A DNA stretch of 64,000 nt from Desulfobulbaceae bacterium BRH_c16a (GCA_000961725.1 LADS01000039.1:124001-188000), one strand, 5' to 3'. Positions 47,943 to 56,399 are shown, counted from the stretch's first letter. Notes: generated from the sequence alone by a model not told the origin. Program-made: numbers and translations.

Positions 47943-48523
47943 AAGCCACTCAGTTAATGATTGTAGCGGTAGGCGGACAGGGCAATATATTGGCAGCCCG
48001 AGTTTTGGGTGAAGCGGCCCTGGCTGCCGATATGGAAGTACGGATGTCGGAATTTCATGGCATGGCCCAGCGTGGTGGTGTTGTTGAATCGATGGTGCTG
48101 ATGGGAGAAGGCAAAAGCTATTGTATAGCCGACGGTGACGCTGATGTGCTCCTTGCCTTCGAACCCTCAGAAGCCGTCAGGTCAGCCGGGAAATGCCACA
48201 AAGGATCCGTTATAATAACCAATACCGCTCCTGTGCCTCCCTATACAGTGGCCCTGGGCAAAACCCAATACCCGGATACACGGAGAGCTCTTGAAATACT
48301 GGAAGGGCGGGTGAGAAAATTAATCGCTTTTGATGCTACCGCTCTCGCTGTCAAAGCCGGATCTCCCCTTTCCTTAAATATGGTCATGCTGGGAGCTCTG
48401 GCAAAGAGTGGTGCCATAGATCTTTCTGCCGATCTCTTCATGCAGGTTATCCGGGAAAAGACTAAAAAGACATTTATCGATACCAACCTTAAGGCTTTTG
48501 AATTTGGTATGGAGGCTGCCTGA
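47939..48523 (+). CDS. iorB: Indolepyruvate:ferredoxin oxidoreductase, beta subunit
   Basis: The 194-residue protein is the gamma-type domain of 2-oxoacid:ferredoxin oxidoreductases: MIVAVGGQGNILAARVLGEAALAADMEVRMSEFHGMAQRGGVVESMV. The GGQG and the AQRGG signatures are characteristic of IorB. It overlaps iorA by 4 nt (ATGA), so the two subunits are translationally coupled. No further ORF of the POR family is present. The two subunits form the active complex in the cytoplasm. Confidence 0.95.
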   Translation: MKATQLMIVAVGGQGNILAARVLGEAALAADMEVRMSEFHGMAQRGGVVESMVLMGEGKSYCIADGDADVLLAFEPSEAVRSAGKCHKGSVIITNTAPVPPYTVALGKTQYPDTRRALEILEGRVRKLIAFDATALAVKAGSPLSLNMVMLGALAKSGAIDLSADLFMQVIREKTKKTFIDTNLKAFEFGMEAA

Positions 48524-48585
48524 AGACGGGGAGCAGGAGGTGGCCTCCAACGAAAACTTCAATCAGCCGGTTTGACTATTGCCTT

Positions 48586-49488
48586 ATGGACAAAATGATA
48601 CTCTGGGGAACCAGCATAGAAGGAAAATCCACAGGTTTTGAAACGTATGAATCCCAACAATTTCTCCGGTTGGGTTTGAATTTCGATAAAAAATCCTCAT
48701 GGCACCGAGTATCGCTTATCGCAGAAGGGGCTGCAAGCAAGTGTTGGATCTCGGACACGCCTGCTGAGCACAGTCTTTTCATTGCAGGTTCTTGTTCATC
48801 CAGCATGGATTTGGCTTGGTATTTTTACCGGAAAAATCTCTTGCCGGAGTGGGGATCGGTTCTCGCTGCAAGCCAGTGGGCAGGTAAAGGTCAACTGGGC
48901 AGGGTATGGTTCTCGCCGGTTGGAAATATCTACGGCACCCTGCATCTACCCGCATCAGCCCTGCCCCACTCGAATCACCTCGCTTTGCTGATGGGTTATG
49001 TGCTGGTCGCAGGCCTTGCGGACATTGGCGTGGAGGCGAAGCTGAAATGGCCCAACGATCTGATCATCAACAGAAAAAAAGTGGGCGGTATCTTAGTGGA
49101 ACAAAGAGGTGACACCTGCATGGTCGGCGTGGGAATCAATCTGGTCTCATGTCCGGGGAAGCTTGAAATCCGCAATCAACAGAGTATACCTTCGGCGTGC
49201 CTGAAGGATTTTGGTATCGATATCGAACCGCTGTTATTATGGCAACACCTTGTGAAGACAGGGCGAAGTGTTTTCAATACAATAATTATGTCTGAGATTG
49301 CCGATGTAATCGCCAATATCAATGAATCGCTGGCATTTATCGGTGACCATGCCCTGGTGGAAGATTACAAAAGCAAACCGCTTGAAGCAACAATACTCGG
49401 TTTGTCACCAGATGGAGGTCTTAAACTTTTAACCAAAAGCGGAGTACATATTACTCATTCTGCGACTGTTTACCCGTTAGCTAATTAA
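48586..49488 (+). CDS. birA: Biotin-[acetyl-CoA-carboxylase] ligase
   Basis: This enzyme attaches biotin to the Lys of carrier domains through biotinoyl-AMP. The 300-residue protein shows the catalytic core: AGSCSSSMDLAWYFY, ASQWAGKGQLGRVWFSPVGNIYGTLHLP, LLMGYVLVAGL, KLKWPNDLIINRKKVGGILVEQ and MVGVGINLVSCP. The nucleotide loop usually written GRGRRG reads GKGQLG, so E. coli Arg118 corresponds to Gln. The roughly 70 residues before the core are not a helix-turn-helix, so it should not act as a repressor. It sits between two biotin-dependent carboxylase sets that it presumably modifies. Confidence 0.93.
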   Translation: MDKMILWGTSIEGKSTGFETYESQQFLRLGLNFDKKSSWHRVSLIAEGAASKCWISDTPAEHSLFIAGSCSSSMDLAWYFYRKNLLPEWGSVLAASQWAGKGQLGRVWFSPVGNIYGTLHLPASALPHSNHLALLMGYVLVAGLADIGVEAKLKWPNDLIINRKKVGGILVEQRGDTCMVGVGINLVSCPGKLEIRNQQSIPSACLKDFGIDIEPLLLWQHLVKTGRSVFNTIIMSEIADVIANINESLAFIGDHALVEDYKSKPLEATILGLSPDGGLKLLTKSGVHITHSATVYPLAN

Positions 49489-49510
49489 TAAAATAATAAG
49501 GGATCATGCC

Positions 49511-52500
49511 ATGAACGAAAGTGCGACTGACAACGTTTTTCACACCATTGTGAACAAGAAAATATTGGTGGCCAACAGGGGAATTACAGCCCGAAGAATC
49601 GCTCGATCCATTAGAGAGCTCGGGGCCATTCCGGTATTGACGGCAACGGATGTAGATAAAAGTGCACCGTTCACCTCAGGTGCCCAGGAGCTCATTCTTT
49701 TAGGCGAAAATCCTCGGGCATACCTGGACATTGACCTAATCATTGCAAAAGCCAAAGCAAGAGATATTGCAGCTATTCATCCTGGTTGGGGGTTTGCCTC
49801 GGAAAACGACCTGTTTCCATTGAAGTGTGCTCAGAATAATATCATTTTTATCGGTCCCGAAACTGAGGCAATGCGACTTTTGGGAAACAAGGTAGCACTC
49901 AGAAAACTTGCACGGAAATTAAATGTTCCAACCATCCCGGGTTCCGATGGAGCTGTTACTATTGCCGAAGCCAAAAGACTCGTAAAAGAAATAGGGCTGC
50001 CTGTTATGCTCAAGGCCGAAGGTGGTGGCGGTGGCAGGGGCATATACGAAATCACCGATGAGTCCCAGCTTGACAGCGCCTTCGAGAAGGCGACAGCCAT
50101 GGCCCATGCCACCTTCGGCAACCCTCGCCTGTTTGTAGAAAAAATGCTGACCCGGGTTCGACATATCGAAATCCAAATCATTGCCGACAGGCATGGAAAT
50201 GTATTCGCTTTTGATGAACGTGATTGTACGGTCCAGCGAAACCATCAAAAGCTTGTGGAGATTACACCGTCCCCATGGCCAGGCATGACGCCGGAACTTC
50301 GCACACTCTTAAAGGATTATGCTCGCAAACTCATCCTCAGCTCAGGATATCACTCTCTGGCGACAGTTGAATTTTTATTGGATGCCGACGGTACGCCGTA
50401 TCTCATCGAGATCAATACCCGCCTTCAGGTAGAACACGGTATAACAGAGTGCCGATACGGAATCGATCTGGTTGAAGAACAGATTGCCGTTGCCTTCGGA
50501 GCCAGGTTGAGAGTGAATGAAGAACAGAACAAACCAGGTCAATGTGCAATGCAGGTGCGTATAAACTGTGAGGACCCACAAGCTAATTTTGCGCCGAACG
50601 CCGGCCGAATTACCCGCTATATCACACCCGGAGGTCCATCCATACGACTCGATTCCTGTATCTCGGCAGGTTATGATTTCCCTCCCCAGTATGACTCGGC
50701 GGCTACACTTCTTATAGCTTATGGTCAGACATGGTCTAAGGTGTTGGAGGTTATGAATCGCGCTCTGCGTGAATATATTATCGGGGGCTTGAAGACGACC
50801 ATACCATTCCATCTGGAAATTATAAACCACCCGCTCTTTAAAAAGGGTGAATGCGATACTAAATTCATATCCAACCACCCATATTTATTGCAGTATGCTG
50901 ATAGAGAAGCGGAGCATGTCAGGTTGTCAAGACTTGTCGCTGAGATTTCAGCTATCGGTCACAACCCTTTTGTAGGACTGGGAAAATACCGGGGACGTGA
51001 GGATAAGCGACTGGGAGAATTCACGCCGGCATTACCAAAAACAACATCATCCAAATACCGGTCGCCCTACCCAAGAGGTGATCGAAAAGCACTCCTTGAC
51101 TATGTAAGAGACACCGGGCAGGTGCATTTTACCGATACTACAGCTAGAGATATTACTCAGTCGAATACCGGCAACCGCTTTCGTTTGGCGGAAGATGCCA
51201 TTGTTGGACCATATCTTGATGAATGCGGTTTTTTCTCTCTGGAGAATGGCGGAGGAGCCCACTTTCATGTGGCCATGCTCGCCAACATGACCTATCCGTT
51301 TAATGAGGCCAGGCAGTGGAACCTTTTTGCCCCCCAAACTCCAAAACAAATCCTGGTCCGGTCGACCAACCTCCTCGGTTATAAACCACAATCCCGAAAA
51401 CTCATGCAGCTGACAGGGGAGATGATTTGCGAGCATTACGACATCGTTCGCTGCTTCGATTTTTTAAATCACGTCGAAAATATGGCACCGATTGCCGAGG
51501 TTGTTCTTAACTCTCCTGCAAATGTCTTTGAGCCGGCGATTGCTCTTTCCTGGGCCAAAGGTTTCGACATCCCGCATTATATGAATGTGCTCGAAGCGAT
51601 TGTCTCGATGGTGAGTTCTGTCAGTGGCCTGAGCAAGACACAGTCCTTGAAGAGTTTTATTATCGGTCTAAAAGATATGGCTGGCGTCTGCCCACCAAGG
51701 TTTATACGGCAACTCGTCGAAATAATAAAACAGGAATATCCCGAGTTGATCATTCATTACCACCGGCATTGCACGGATGGTCTGTTTGTGCCCGCTGTCG
51801 GTGCAGCCGCCCAGGCAGGCGCACATATTGTCGATACCGGCATAGGAGCGGCAGTCCGCTGGTACGGCCAAGGTGAGGTTTTGTCAACAGCAGCATACAT
51901 GGAAGGTGAATTGGGGTTGAAAACGGCGCTGAACAAAGAGAGTATCCGCAATGCCGGTTTTGTTCTGAAACAGATGATGCCCTATTATGATCGCTACACA
52001 GCACCATATTTCCAGGGCATTGATCATGATGTCGTTGATCATGCCATGCCGGGCGGTGCTACTTCATCCTCACAAGAAGGGGCTATGCAGCAGGGCTATA
52101 TCCACCTTCTTCCTTATATGCTTCGCTTTCTGGCAGGAACGCGCCGGATAGTTCGATATCATGATGTAACACCGGGATCCCAGATCACATGGAACACCGC
52201 CTTTCTCGCAGTAAGTGCTGCATTTAAAAGAGGTGGAGAAGTAGAAGTGCAGCATCTTGTCAACGTAATTGAAACGATTGCCGGGGTGCCTGAGGAAGAA
52301 ATCGACGCTGTACATAAAGAAGAGCGGCTCATTTTGTACAGGGACAGCAATGATGCGTTCCGCAATCTTCTATTGGGTAAATTTGGTCGTCTGCCCCTGG
52401 GGTTTCCTGCTGAATGGGTGTACGAAAGTGCTTTTGGCTCCAACTACCAAAAAATGATCAGCGAGCGGACCGATCAATCACCACTCGCTACGATAGAAGA

Positions 52501-53197
52501 CATTGATATTGATAAGGAATGTGAAGCATTGCGATTGCACATCAAGCGTGATCCCACGCAAGATGAACTGCTTATGTACCTGAATCATCCGGGTGATGCC
52601 TTAAAAACAATACTCTTCCGCCAACGATTTGGAAATCCTAACAGATTGCCTCTGGACATATGGTTTGAGGGAATTACGCCCGGCTCCGAACGTAACTTCA
52701 ATGACAGCGACGGAAAGCCACATCAAATGACCATTATAGATATATCGGAAGCAGACGATCAGGGCGTGAGTTTTGTACGTTATATCCTGGACGGCGAGAC
52801 ATTTAATCATCCGGTCAAAATTGCCGATGCCGTCAAAGGAAAAGCAACATCCGTGGAAATGGCCGACAAGACCAATCCGTATCATATCGCCTCCCCTACA
52901 AACGGCGATTTATGGGTAGTCTATGTCAACCCGGGAGATGTTGTAAAAAAAGGTGACGAAATCTGTAATATCACTATTATGAAACAGGAAAAATCCGTGC
53001 TCTCGGCAATTGACGGAATTGTTAAAAGGATTGTTAAATTTGCAGACTATAAAGAAGATAAAAAAATGGTACCTGTCCGAGAAGGTGAATTGATAATTGA
53101 GCTTGGTCCAATGGTAAAGATATGCCCCAATTGTGCAGAACCGGCCAGTGGAGAAAAGCAAAACTTTTGCCCGGGATGTGGGCAGCGATGGAAGTAA
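49511..53197 (+). CDS. Divergent pyruvate carboxylase with C-terminal zinc ribbon
   Basis: The 1228-residue protein joins biotin carboxylase (KKILVANRGITARRIARSI; KAEGGGGGRGIY; EINTRLQVEHGITECRYGIDLVEEQ), an HMGL-like carboxyltransferase (about 535-1010) and a biotinyl domain. In the transferase the metal/Lys site is visible (DTTARDITQS, IGLKDMAGVCPP with Lys about 721, HYHRHCTDG), but the usual GMTSQPS segment is replaced by IGAAVRWYGQGEV (about 776-788). The biotin site is ITIMKQEKSV (Lys1158), not AMKM. A CxxC...CxxC ribbon (C1205, C1208, C1220, C1223) ends the protein. I recall similar long PYC proteins in Desulfovibrio. Most likely it makes oxaloacetate from pyruvate; substrate is not proven. 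Confidence 0.83.
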   Translation: MNESATDNVFHTIVNKKILVANRGITARRIARSIRELGAIPVLTATDVDKSAPFTSGAQELILLGENPRAYLDIDLIIAKAKARDIAAIHPGWGFASENDLFPLKCAQNNIIFIGPETEAMRLLGNKVALRKLARKLNVPTIPGSDGAVTIAEAKRLVKEIGLPVMLKAEGGGGGRGIYEITDESQLDSAFEKATAMAHATFGNPRLFVEKMLTRVRHIEIQIIADRHGNVFAFDERDCTVQRNHQKLVEITPSPWPGMTPELRTLLKDYARKLILSSGYHSLATVEFLLDADGTPYLIEINTRLQVEHGITECRYGIDLVEEQIAVAFGARLRVNEEQNKPGQCAMQVRINCEDPQANFAPNAGRITRYITPGGPSIRLDSCISAGYDFPPQYDSAATLLIAYGQTWSKVLEVMNRALREYIIGGLKTTIPFHLEIINHPLFKKGECDTKFISNHPYLLQYADREAEHVRLSRLVAEISAIGHNPFVGLGKYRGREDKRLGEFTPALPKTTSSKYRSPYPRGDRKALLDYVRDTGQVHFTDTTARDITQSNTGNRFRLAEDAIVGPYLDECGFFSLENGGGAHFHVAMLANMTYPFNEARQWNLFAPQTPKQILVRSTNLLGYKPQSRKLMQLTGEMICEHYDIVRCFDFLNHVENMAPIAEVVLNSPANVFEPAIALSWAKGFDIPHYMNVLEAIVSMVSSVSGLSKTQSLKSFIIGLKDMAGVCPPRFIRQLVEIIKQEYPELIIHYHRHCTDGLFVPAVGAAAQAGAHIVDTGIGAAVRWYGQGEVLSTAAYMEGELGLKTALNKESIRNAGFVLKQMMPYYDRYTAPYFQGIDHDVVDHAMPGGATSSSQEGAMQQGYIHLLPYMLRFLAGTRRIVRYHDVTPGSQITWNTAFLAVSAAFKRGGEVEVQHLVNVIETIAGVPEEEIDAVHKEERLILYRDSNDAFRNLLLGKFGRLPLGFPAEWVYESAFGSNYQKMISERTDQSPLATIEDIDIDKECEALRLHIKRDPTQDELLMYLNHPGDALKTILFRQRFGNPNRLPLDIWFEGITPGSERNFNDSDGKPHQMTIIDISEADDQGVSFVRYILDGETFNHPVKIADAVKGKATSVEMADKTNPYHIASPTNGDLWVVYVNPGDVVKKGDEICNITIMKQEKSVLSAIDGIVKRIVKFADYKEDKKMVPVREGELIIELGPMVKICPNCAEPASGEKQNFCPGCGQRWK

Positions 53198-53226
53198 TCT
53201 TCACAGAATGGAAGATATAACAAAGT

Positions 53227-53269
53227 CGCTATTCCATGCAACAGGTCCCTGCAGTTGCATGGAATAGCG
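53227..53269. repeat. 16-bp perfect hairpin downstream of pyruvate carboxylase gene
   Basis: CGCTATTCCATGCAAC (53227-53242) and GTTGCATGGAATAGCG (53254-53269) are exact complements with an 11-nt loop. No T run follows on either strand. It may separate the carboxylase mRNA from the MpsC gene or protect its 3' end. Confidence 0.75.
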
Positions 53270-53304
53270 TTACAAAAACATCCTGACATGGATATTTTCA
53301 AAAA

Positions 53305-53697
53305 ATGAATAAAAGTAAAGGTCAAATCGAAGCTGAAATTACCGAAGCCATTATTCGTTTTGAAAAAGAGTTCATGGGACGTGGACCCCTGGAGGCCAGG
53401 ACCTATCTTGTTGATGATATGATATTGGTACGGCTGAAAAACGTACTTACTCAGGCGGAACTCAAACTGGCTGAAGCTCCTAATCGTAGGGAAGGGGGGG
53501 AGCTGATAAAACGCATCCGCATCGCCCTGCTGGAACAAGGACGCACCCTGCTGGTGCAGTCAATTGAAGATATCGTGAACATTGAAGTCAAGAGTCTTCA
53601 TACAGATATCAGCACCAGAACAGGCGAACGTATTATACTTTTTTCGATGGCTTTCCCTGTCACTTTTTCCCAGGGAGGCAATAGAAATAAATCGTGA
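53305..53697 (+). CDS. DUF2294/MpsC-family protein
   Basis: The 130-residue protein reads MNKSKGQIEAEITEAIIRFEKEFMGRGPLEARTYLVDDMILVRLKNVLT, then ISTRTGERIILFSMAF. The FMGRGP and HTDISTRTGER motifs are those of DUF2294 (PF10057), a family now named after MpsC, encoded with the MpsAB bicarbonate/cation uptake system in staphylococci. MpsA and MpsB are not in the window. Its place at the end of a carboxylase and carbonic anhydrase block fits an inorganic-carbon role, but this is inference. It is convergent with the glycosyltransferase gene. Confidence 0.85.
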   Translation: MNKSKGQIEAEITEAIIRFEKEFMGRGPLEARTYLVDDMILVRLKNVLTQAELKLAEAPNRREGGELIKRIRIALLEQGRTLLVQSIEDIVNIEVKSLHTDISTRTGERIILFSMAFPVTFSQGGNRNKS

Positions 53698-53731
53698 AGC
53701 CTTGTCGCAAGCTGTAAACGACAACCACGCT

Positions 53732-54796
53732 TTACAATAAACCGCTGAGAAACGCTGCGACCTTGTCTGCGCCGTTTTCCTTGGCCGGAGATGGACGAGG
53801 TTGGGACAGCTGCTCCCGGACAAGTGGCAGCCAGCCGCCATTTCCGTAAACTTCCGGTGAAATCGATATTCCACCCATCACTTTTTCAACATATCTCTGC
53901 AGTGTTTGCGATTCCGGAAAGTCATCCCTTCCTATGGCGACGACTCTGGTTCCGGCCTGATAACATTCGGCGACAGTCGAATATCCTGCCTTGCAAACCA
54001 CCAGATCGGCGGCAGCTATCAGGTCCGGGTGATACAGGTCGCTGTCTCTGTTCAGCAGGAGAATGTTCTTGCCGATCTGCACGGCATCCTGCCGGCCCGG
54101 TATGACAAAGAAAAGATCGGATTGTTGTTCAAGGCCGCTCAAGTCCGGAAGGTCCTGCGAAATTCCTCCCATAGTGAGAAGAATCAGCTTTTTTCCCCGA
54201 ACGTTCAACCGCGCCGGAATGTGATCTCCGGTTGCACGGGTTCGCCTGAAAATCGGTCCGCATGCCATATCCCGAGGGCTGACATTACAGAGTGGTTCCG
54301 TTTGAATGCGGTAATCGGCCTGCCGAAAAAGCGAGCCAAAGAACTGGATATGGGGCTGCAGCTCGGGATATTGCCGGGAGTAAGGAGCATAAATCCAGTC
54401 CCAGGTAAAATTTTCGACAAGTATCGAGGGGATTCCAGCCAGTCGCCCTGCGGCGATACCCATCGGCGCAATATCGCAGAGAATGAAAGCGCATCCGGCA
54501 CACCGGGAAGCAAGTTCGACCAGGCGATCGGCGGAATACGGCAGAAAATCATCGAGCCTTCGGCAGGTCGCCGGAATGTCGACGGTCAGTGCCGAACTCT
54601 GGACCACGCCGATGTCGACCAGCTCACGATGGTAGCTGTAATTGGTCAGGGTACCGGCGAAGAGCGGTTCCGGTACCGTGGTGAAAAGATGCGCGTGGCA
54701 AGCGGGCTGAAGTCGCCGAAGCGCTTCGAGTACGGCAATTACCCGAGTCGCATGGCCAAAACCATGCGGACTGATGAAGCAGGCGACCTCTTTCAC
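53732..54796 (-). CDS. Glycosyltransferase, MurG/GT-B-like
   Basis: The 354-residue protein begins CFISPHGFGHATRVIAVLEALRRL, the Gly-rich N-terminal loop with HxxR seen in MurG-like GT-B enzymes. It ends with IAAADLVVCKAGYSTVAECYQAGTRVVAIGRDDFPESQTLQRYVEK, the nucleotide-sugar-binding region with an acidic residue in DFPES. MGGISQD is the interdomain GG loop. It lacks membrane segments. Its neighbour downstream in transcription is DUF2294 on the other strand; ychF-like lies 21 nt upstream and is probably co-transcribed. The acceptor sugar or lipid is unknown. Confidence 0.8.
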   Translation of the reverse strand: MKEVACFISPHGFGHATRVIAVLEALRRLQPACHAHLFTTVPEPLFAGTLTNYSYHRELVDIGVVQSSALTVDIPATCRRLDDFLPYSADRLVELASRCAGCAFILCDIAPMGIAAGRLAGIPSILVENFTWDWIYAPYSRQYPELQPHIQFFGSLFRQADYRIQTEPLCNVSPRDMACGPIFRRTRATGDHIPARLNVRGKKLILLTMGGISQDLPDLSGLEQQSDLFFVIPGRQDAVQIGKNILLLNRDSDLYHPDLIAAADLVVCKAGYSTVAECYQAGTRVVAIGRDDFPESQTLQRYVEKVMGGISISPEVYGNGGWLPLVREQLSQPRPSPAKENGADKVAAFLSGLL

Positions 54797-54817
54797 GGAT
54801 GTGAAGGTTCCCGGCCT

Positions 54818-55888
54818 TCAGACCTTAAAGCGGATATTGAGAATATCACCGTCCGAGACAATGTAATCTTTTCCCTGCAGGTACATCTTTCCTACTTTTT
54901 TCAGTTCGGCTTCGCTGCCGTACTCCATCAGTTCTTCGTACTTGATGACTTCCGCCCGGATAAAGCCGCGCTGCAGGTCGGAGTGGATAACCCCTGCGGC
55001 TACGGGGGCGGGGGAATTCCGGCGAACCAGCCACTGTCTCACCTCGTCTTTACCGACGGTAAAGAAGGAAATGAGGCCGAGTGCCTGCAGACAGAGTCTG
55101 GTCAAGGTTCCCAGGGCCGGCTCATCGATGCCCAGGTCTTGGAGAAATTCAATCTTTTCGGCCTCGGAGTCGAGCATGACAATCTCCGATTCGACCTGGG
55201 CGGAAACGAGCATCGCCTCCATTTTATCCCGGCGACACTGCTCTGCCATTTTATCGAGAAGTGCGGAGTCTCCCAGCTGGTCTTCCGAGACATTGAAAGC
55301 CAGGATAAGCTCCTTTCTGGTGATAAACGGATAACTGCGGATGAGGAATTCCTCTTCATCGCTCAGTTCAAGAAGCCGGAGGGGCTTTTCTTCTTCCAGG
55401 TGAGCCTGCATCTTCCGCATCAGCTCAAGTTCTTTGACGTGTTTGTCATCCTTGATTTTTTTTAAGCTTGTTTCGAGGCGTTCGATGCGTTTTTCGACAA
55501 AGATCTGATCATGCAGGATCAACTCGCCGATGACCATCTCCGCATCCCTGACCGGATCGACCGATCCTGCGGCATGATAGACGGCATCGTCTTCAAAGGC
55601 ACGGATAACATGACACAGGGCGTCGACATCGACAATTTCCTTGAAGATATCGCCCTTGGCGATGCTTTCCTGTTCCATCTTCGGCAGCAGCACCAGTTCG
55701 ACCCTCGCCCGTACCGCCTTGTTGGGACTGTACATGGCGACGAGTTTATCAAAACGCGGGTCGCGTATTTCGGCGGTCCCCGGGATCGGTTTTGCCGGCC
55801 CGGCCTGTTCGCGCAACTCGCTCCCGGTCAAAACCTGGAACAGGGTCTTCTTGCCTGTCTGGGGCAGGCCTATAATACCAACTTTCAT
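54818..55888 (-). CDS. YchF-like protein with degenerate GTPase motifs
   Basis: The 356-residue protein has the YchF layout: N-terminal G-domain, helical coiled-coil insertion (about 115-195) and C-terminal TGS/DUF933 domain (FFTVGKDEVRQWLVRRNSPAPVAAGVIHSDLQRGFIRAEVIKYEELM). The P-loop, normally GLPNVGKST, is GLPQTGKKT, so the Mg-binding Ser is Lys14. The DxxG motif (usually DIAGL) is missing; LVLLPKMEQES stands there. NVSE (LAFNVSED) keeps part of the G4-like site. ATG at 55888 is chosen over a longer frame because YchF starts here. Nucleotide hydrolysis is doubtful. A second, canonical ychF may exist elsewhere. Confidence 0.8.
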   Translation of the reverse strand: MKVGIIGLPQTGKKTLFQVLTGSELREQAGPAKPIPGTAEIRDPRFDKLVAMYSPNKAVRARVELVLLPKMEQESIAKGDIFKEIVDVDALCHVIRAFEDDAVYHAAGSVDPVRDAEMVIGELILHDQIFVEKRIERLETSLKKIKDDKHVKELELMRKMQAHLEEEKPLRLLELSDEEEFLIRSYPFITRKELILAFNVSEDQLGDSALLDKMAEQCRRDKMEAMLVSAQVESEIVMLDSEAEKIEFLQDLGIDEPALGTLTRLCLQALGLISFFTVGKDEVRQWLVRRNSPAPVAAGVIHSDLQRGFIRAEVIKYEELMEYGSEAELKKVGKMYLQGKDYIVSDGDILNIRFKV

Positions 55889-56399
55889 TGTGTCTATTAC
55901 CTCATCGAAAAAGAAGGTCACTCGTCGGATATGGAAAATACAACACTTGCCGGCCGAAGGTGACTGGTTCGATAAACTTGTTTGCCTGACTGATACCACA
56001 GGAGTAAGGTTTCGAGCAAGGTAATACAACTGACGATCAGGTCACAGGCAACATGGTTTGCCGGAAACGCTTGCCGGACGTTGAGGAAAATTCATTGCAG
56101 GTCGTGCATGGAACAGCTAGAATATCCGATTCTGTTTCCCGCCGGCGGGTTAGTCGCTGCAACCGACCTGTCCTCCACCCATTATGCATCCTCTGCCTAT
56201 GCGACCGTTTACCCGATAGCCCTGATCGGCATGATCCTCTTCACCAAGCTGTTGGTTCTCATCCTGCAATGACAGGTCGACAGTGTGTTTCATAAACATT
56301 TTTTGGCTCCTCACCTTTTTTCGATTTATAGTAAAGAAAACGACACGCAGCACCGTCCGGTACACGGGACTTCAGAATCAAAAATAAGGAGGACGCGCA
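55889..56399. other. Long intergenic stretch between ychF-like and coiled-coil gene
   Basis: Apart from the transporter-like fragment at 56108-56272, no gene-sized frame is convincing. A minus-strand frame covers 56150-56365 but has no family features. A good AAGGAGG ribosome site sits at the right end and belongs to the next gene. Confidence 0.4.
56108..56272 (+). pseudogene. Probable C-terminal fragment of an AspT/YidE-type transporter
   Basis: The frame reads MEQLEYPILFPAGGLVAATDLSSTHYASSAYATVYPIALIGMILFTKLLVLILQ. Its last 40 residues, GLVAATD...AYATVYPIALIGMILFTKLLVL, look like the C-terminal end of an AspT/YidE/YbjL-type permease, as I recall it. Nothing upstream extends it: the frame is closed after a few more codons and no start with a clear ribosome site is present. 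It could instead be a small membrane protein with one helix. I lean to a relic of a deleted gene. Confidence 0.4.

Noticed and set aside
53906..55465. 519-codon plus-strand frame opposite the glycosyltransferase and YchF-like genes
   Set aside because: It spans two well-supported minus-strand genes, has no recognisable domain and no ribosome site. It is a shadow frame in GC-rich coding DNA.
56150..56365. 71-codon minus-strand frame in the gap after ychF-like
   Set aside because: No ribosome site and no family features. It overlaps a transporter-like fragment on the other strand that is more convincing.
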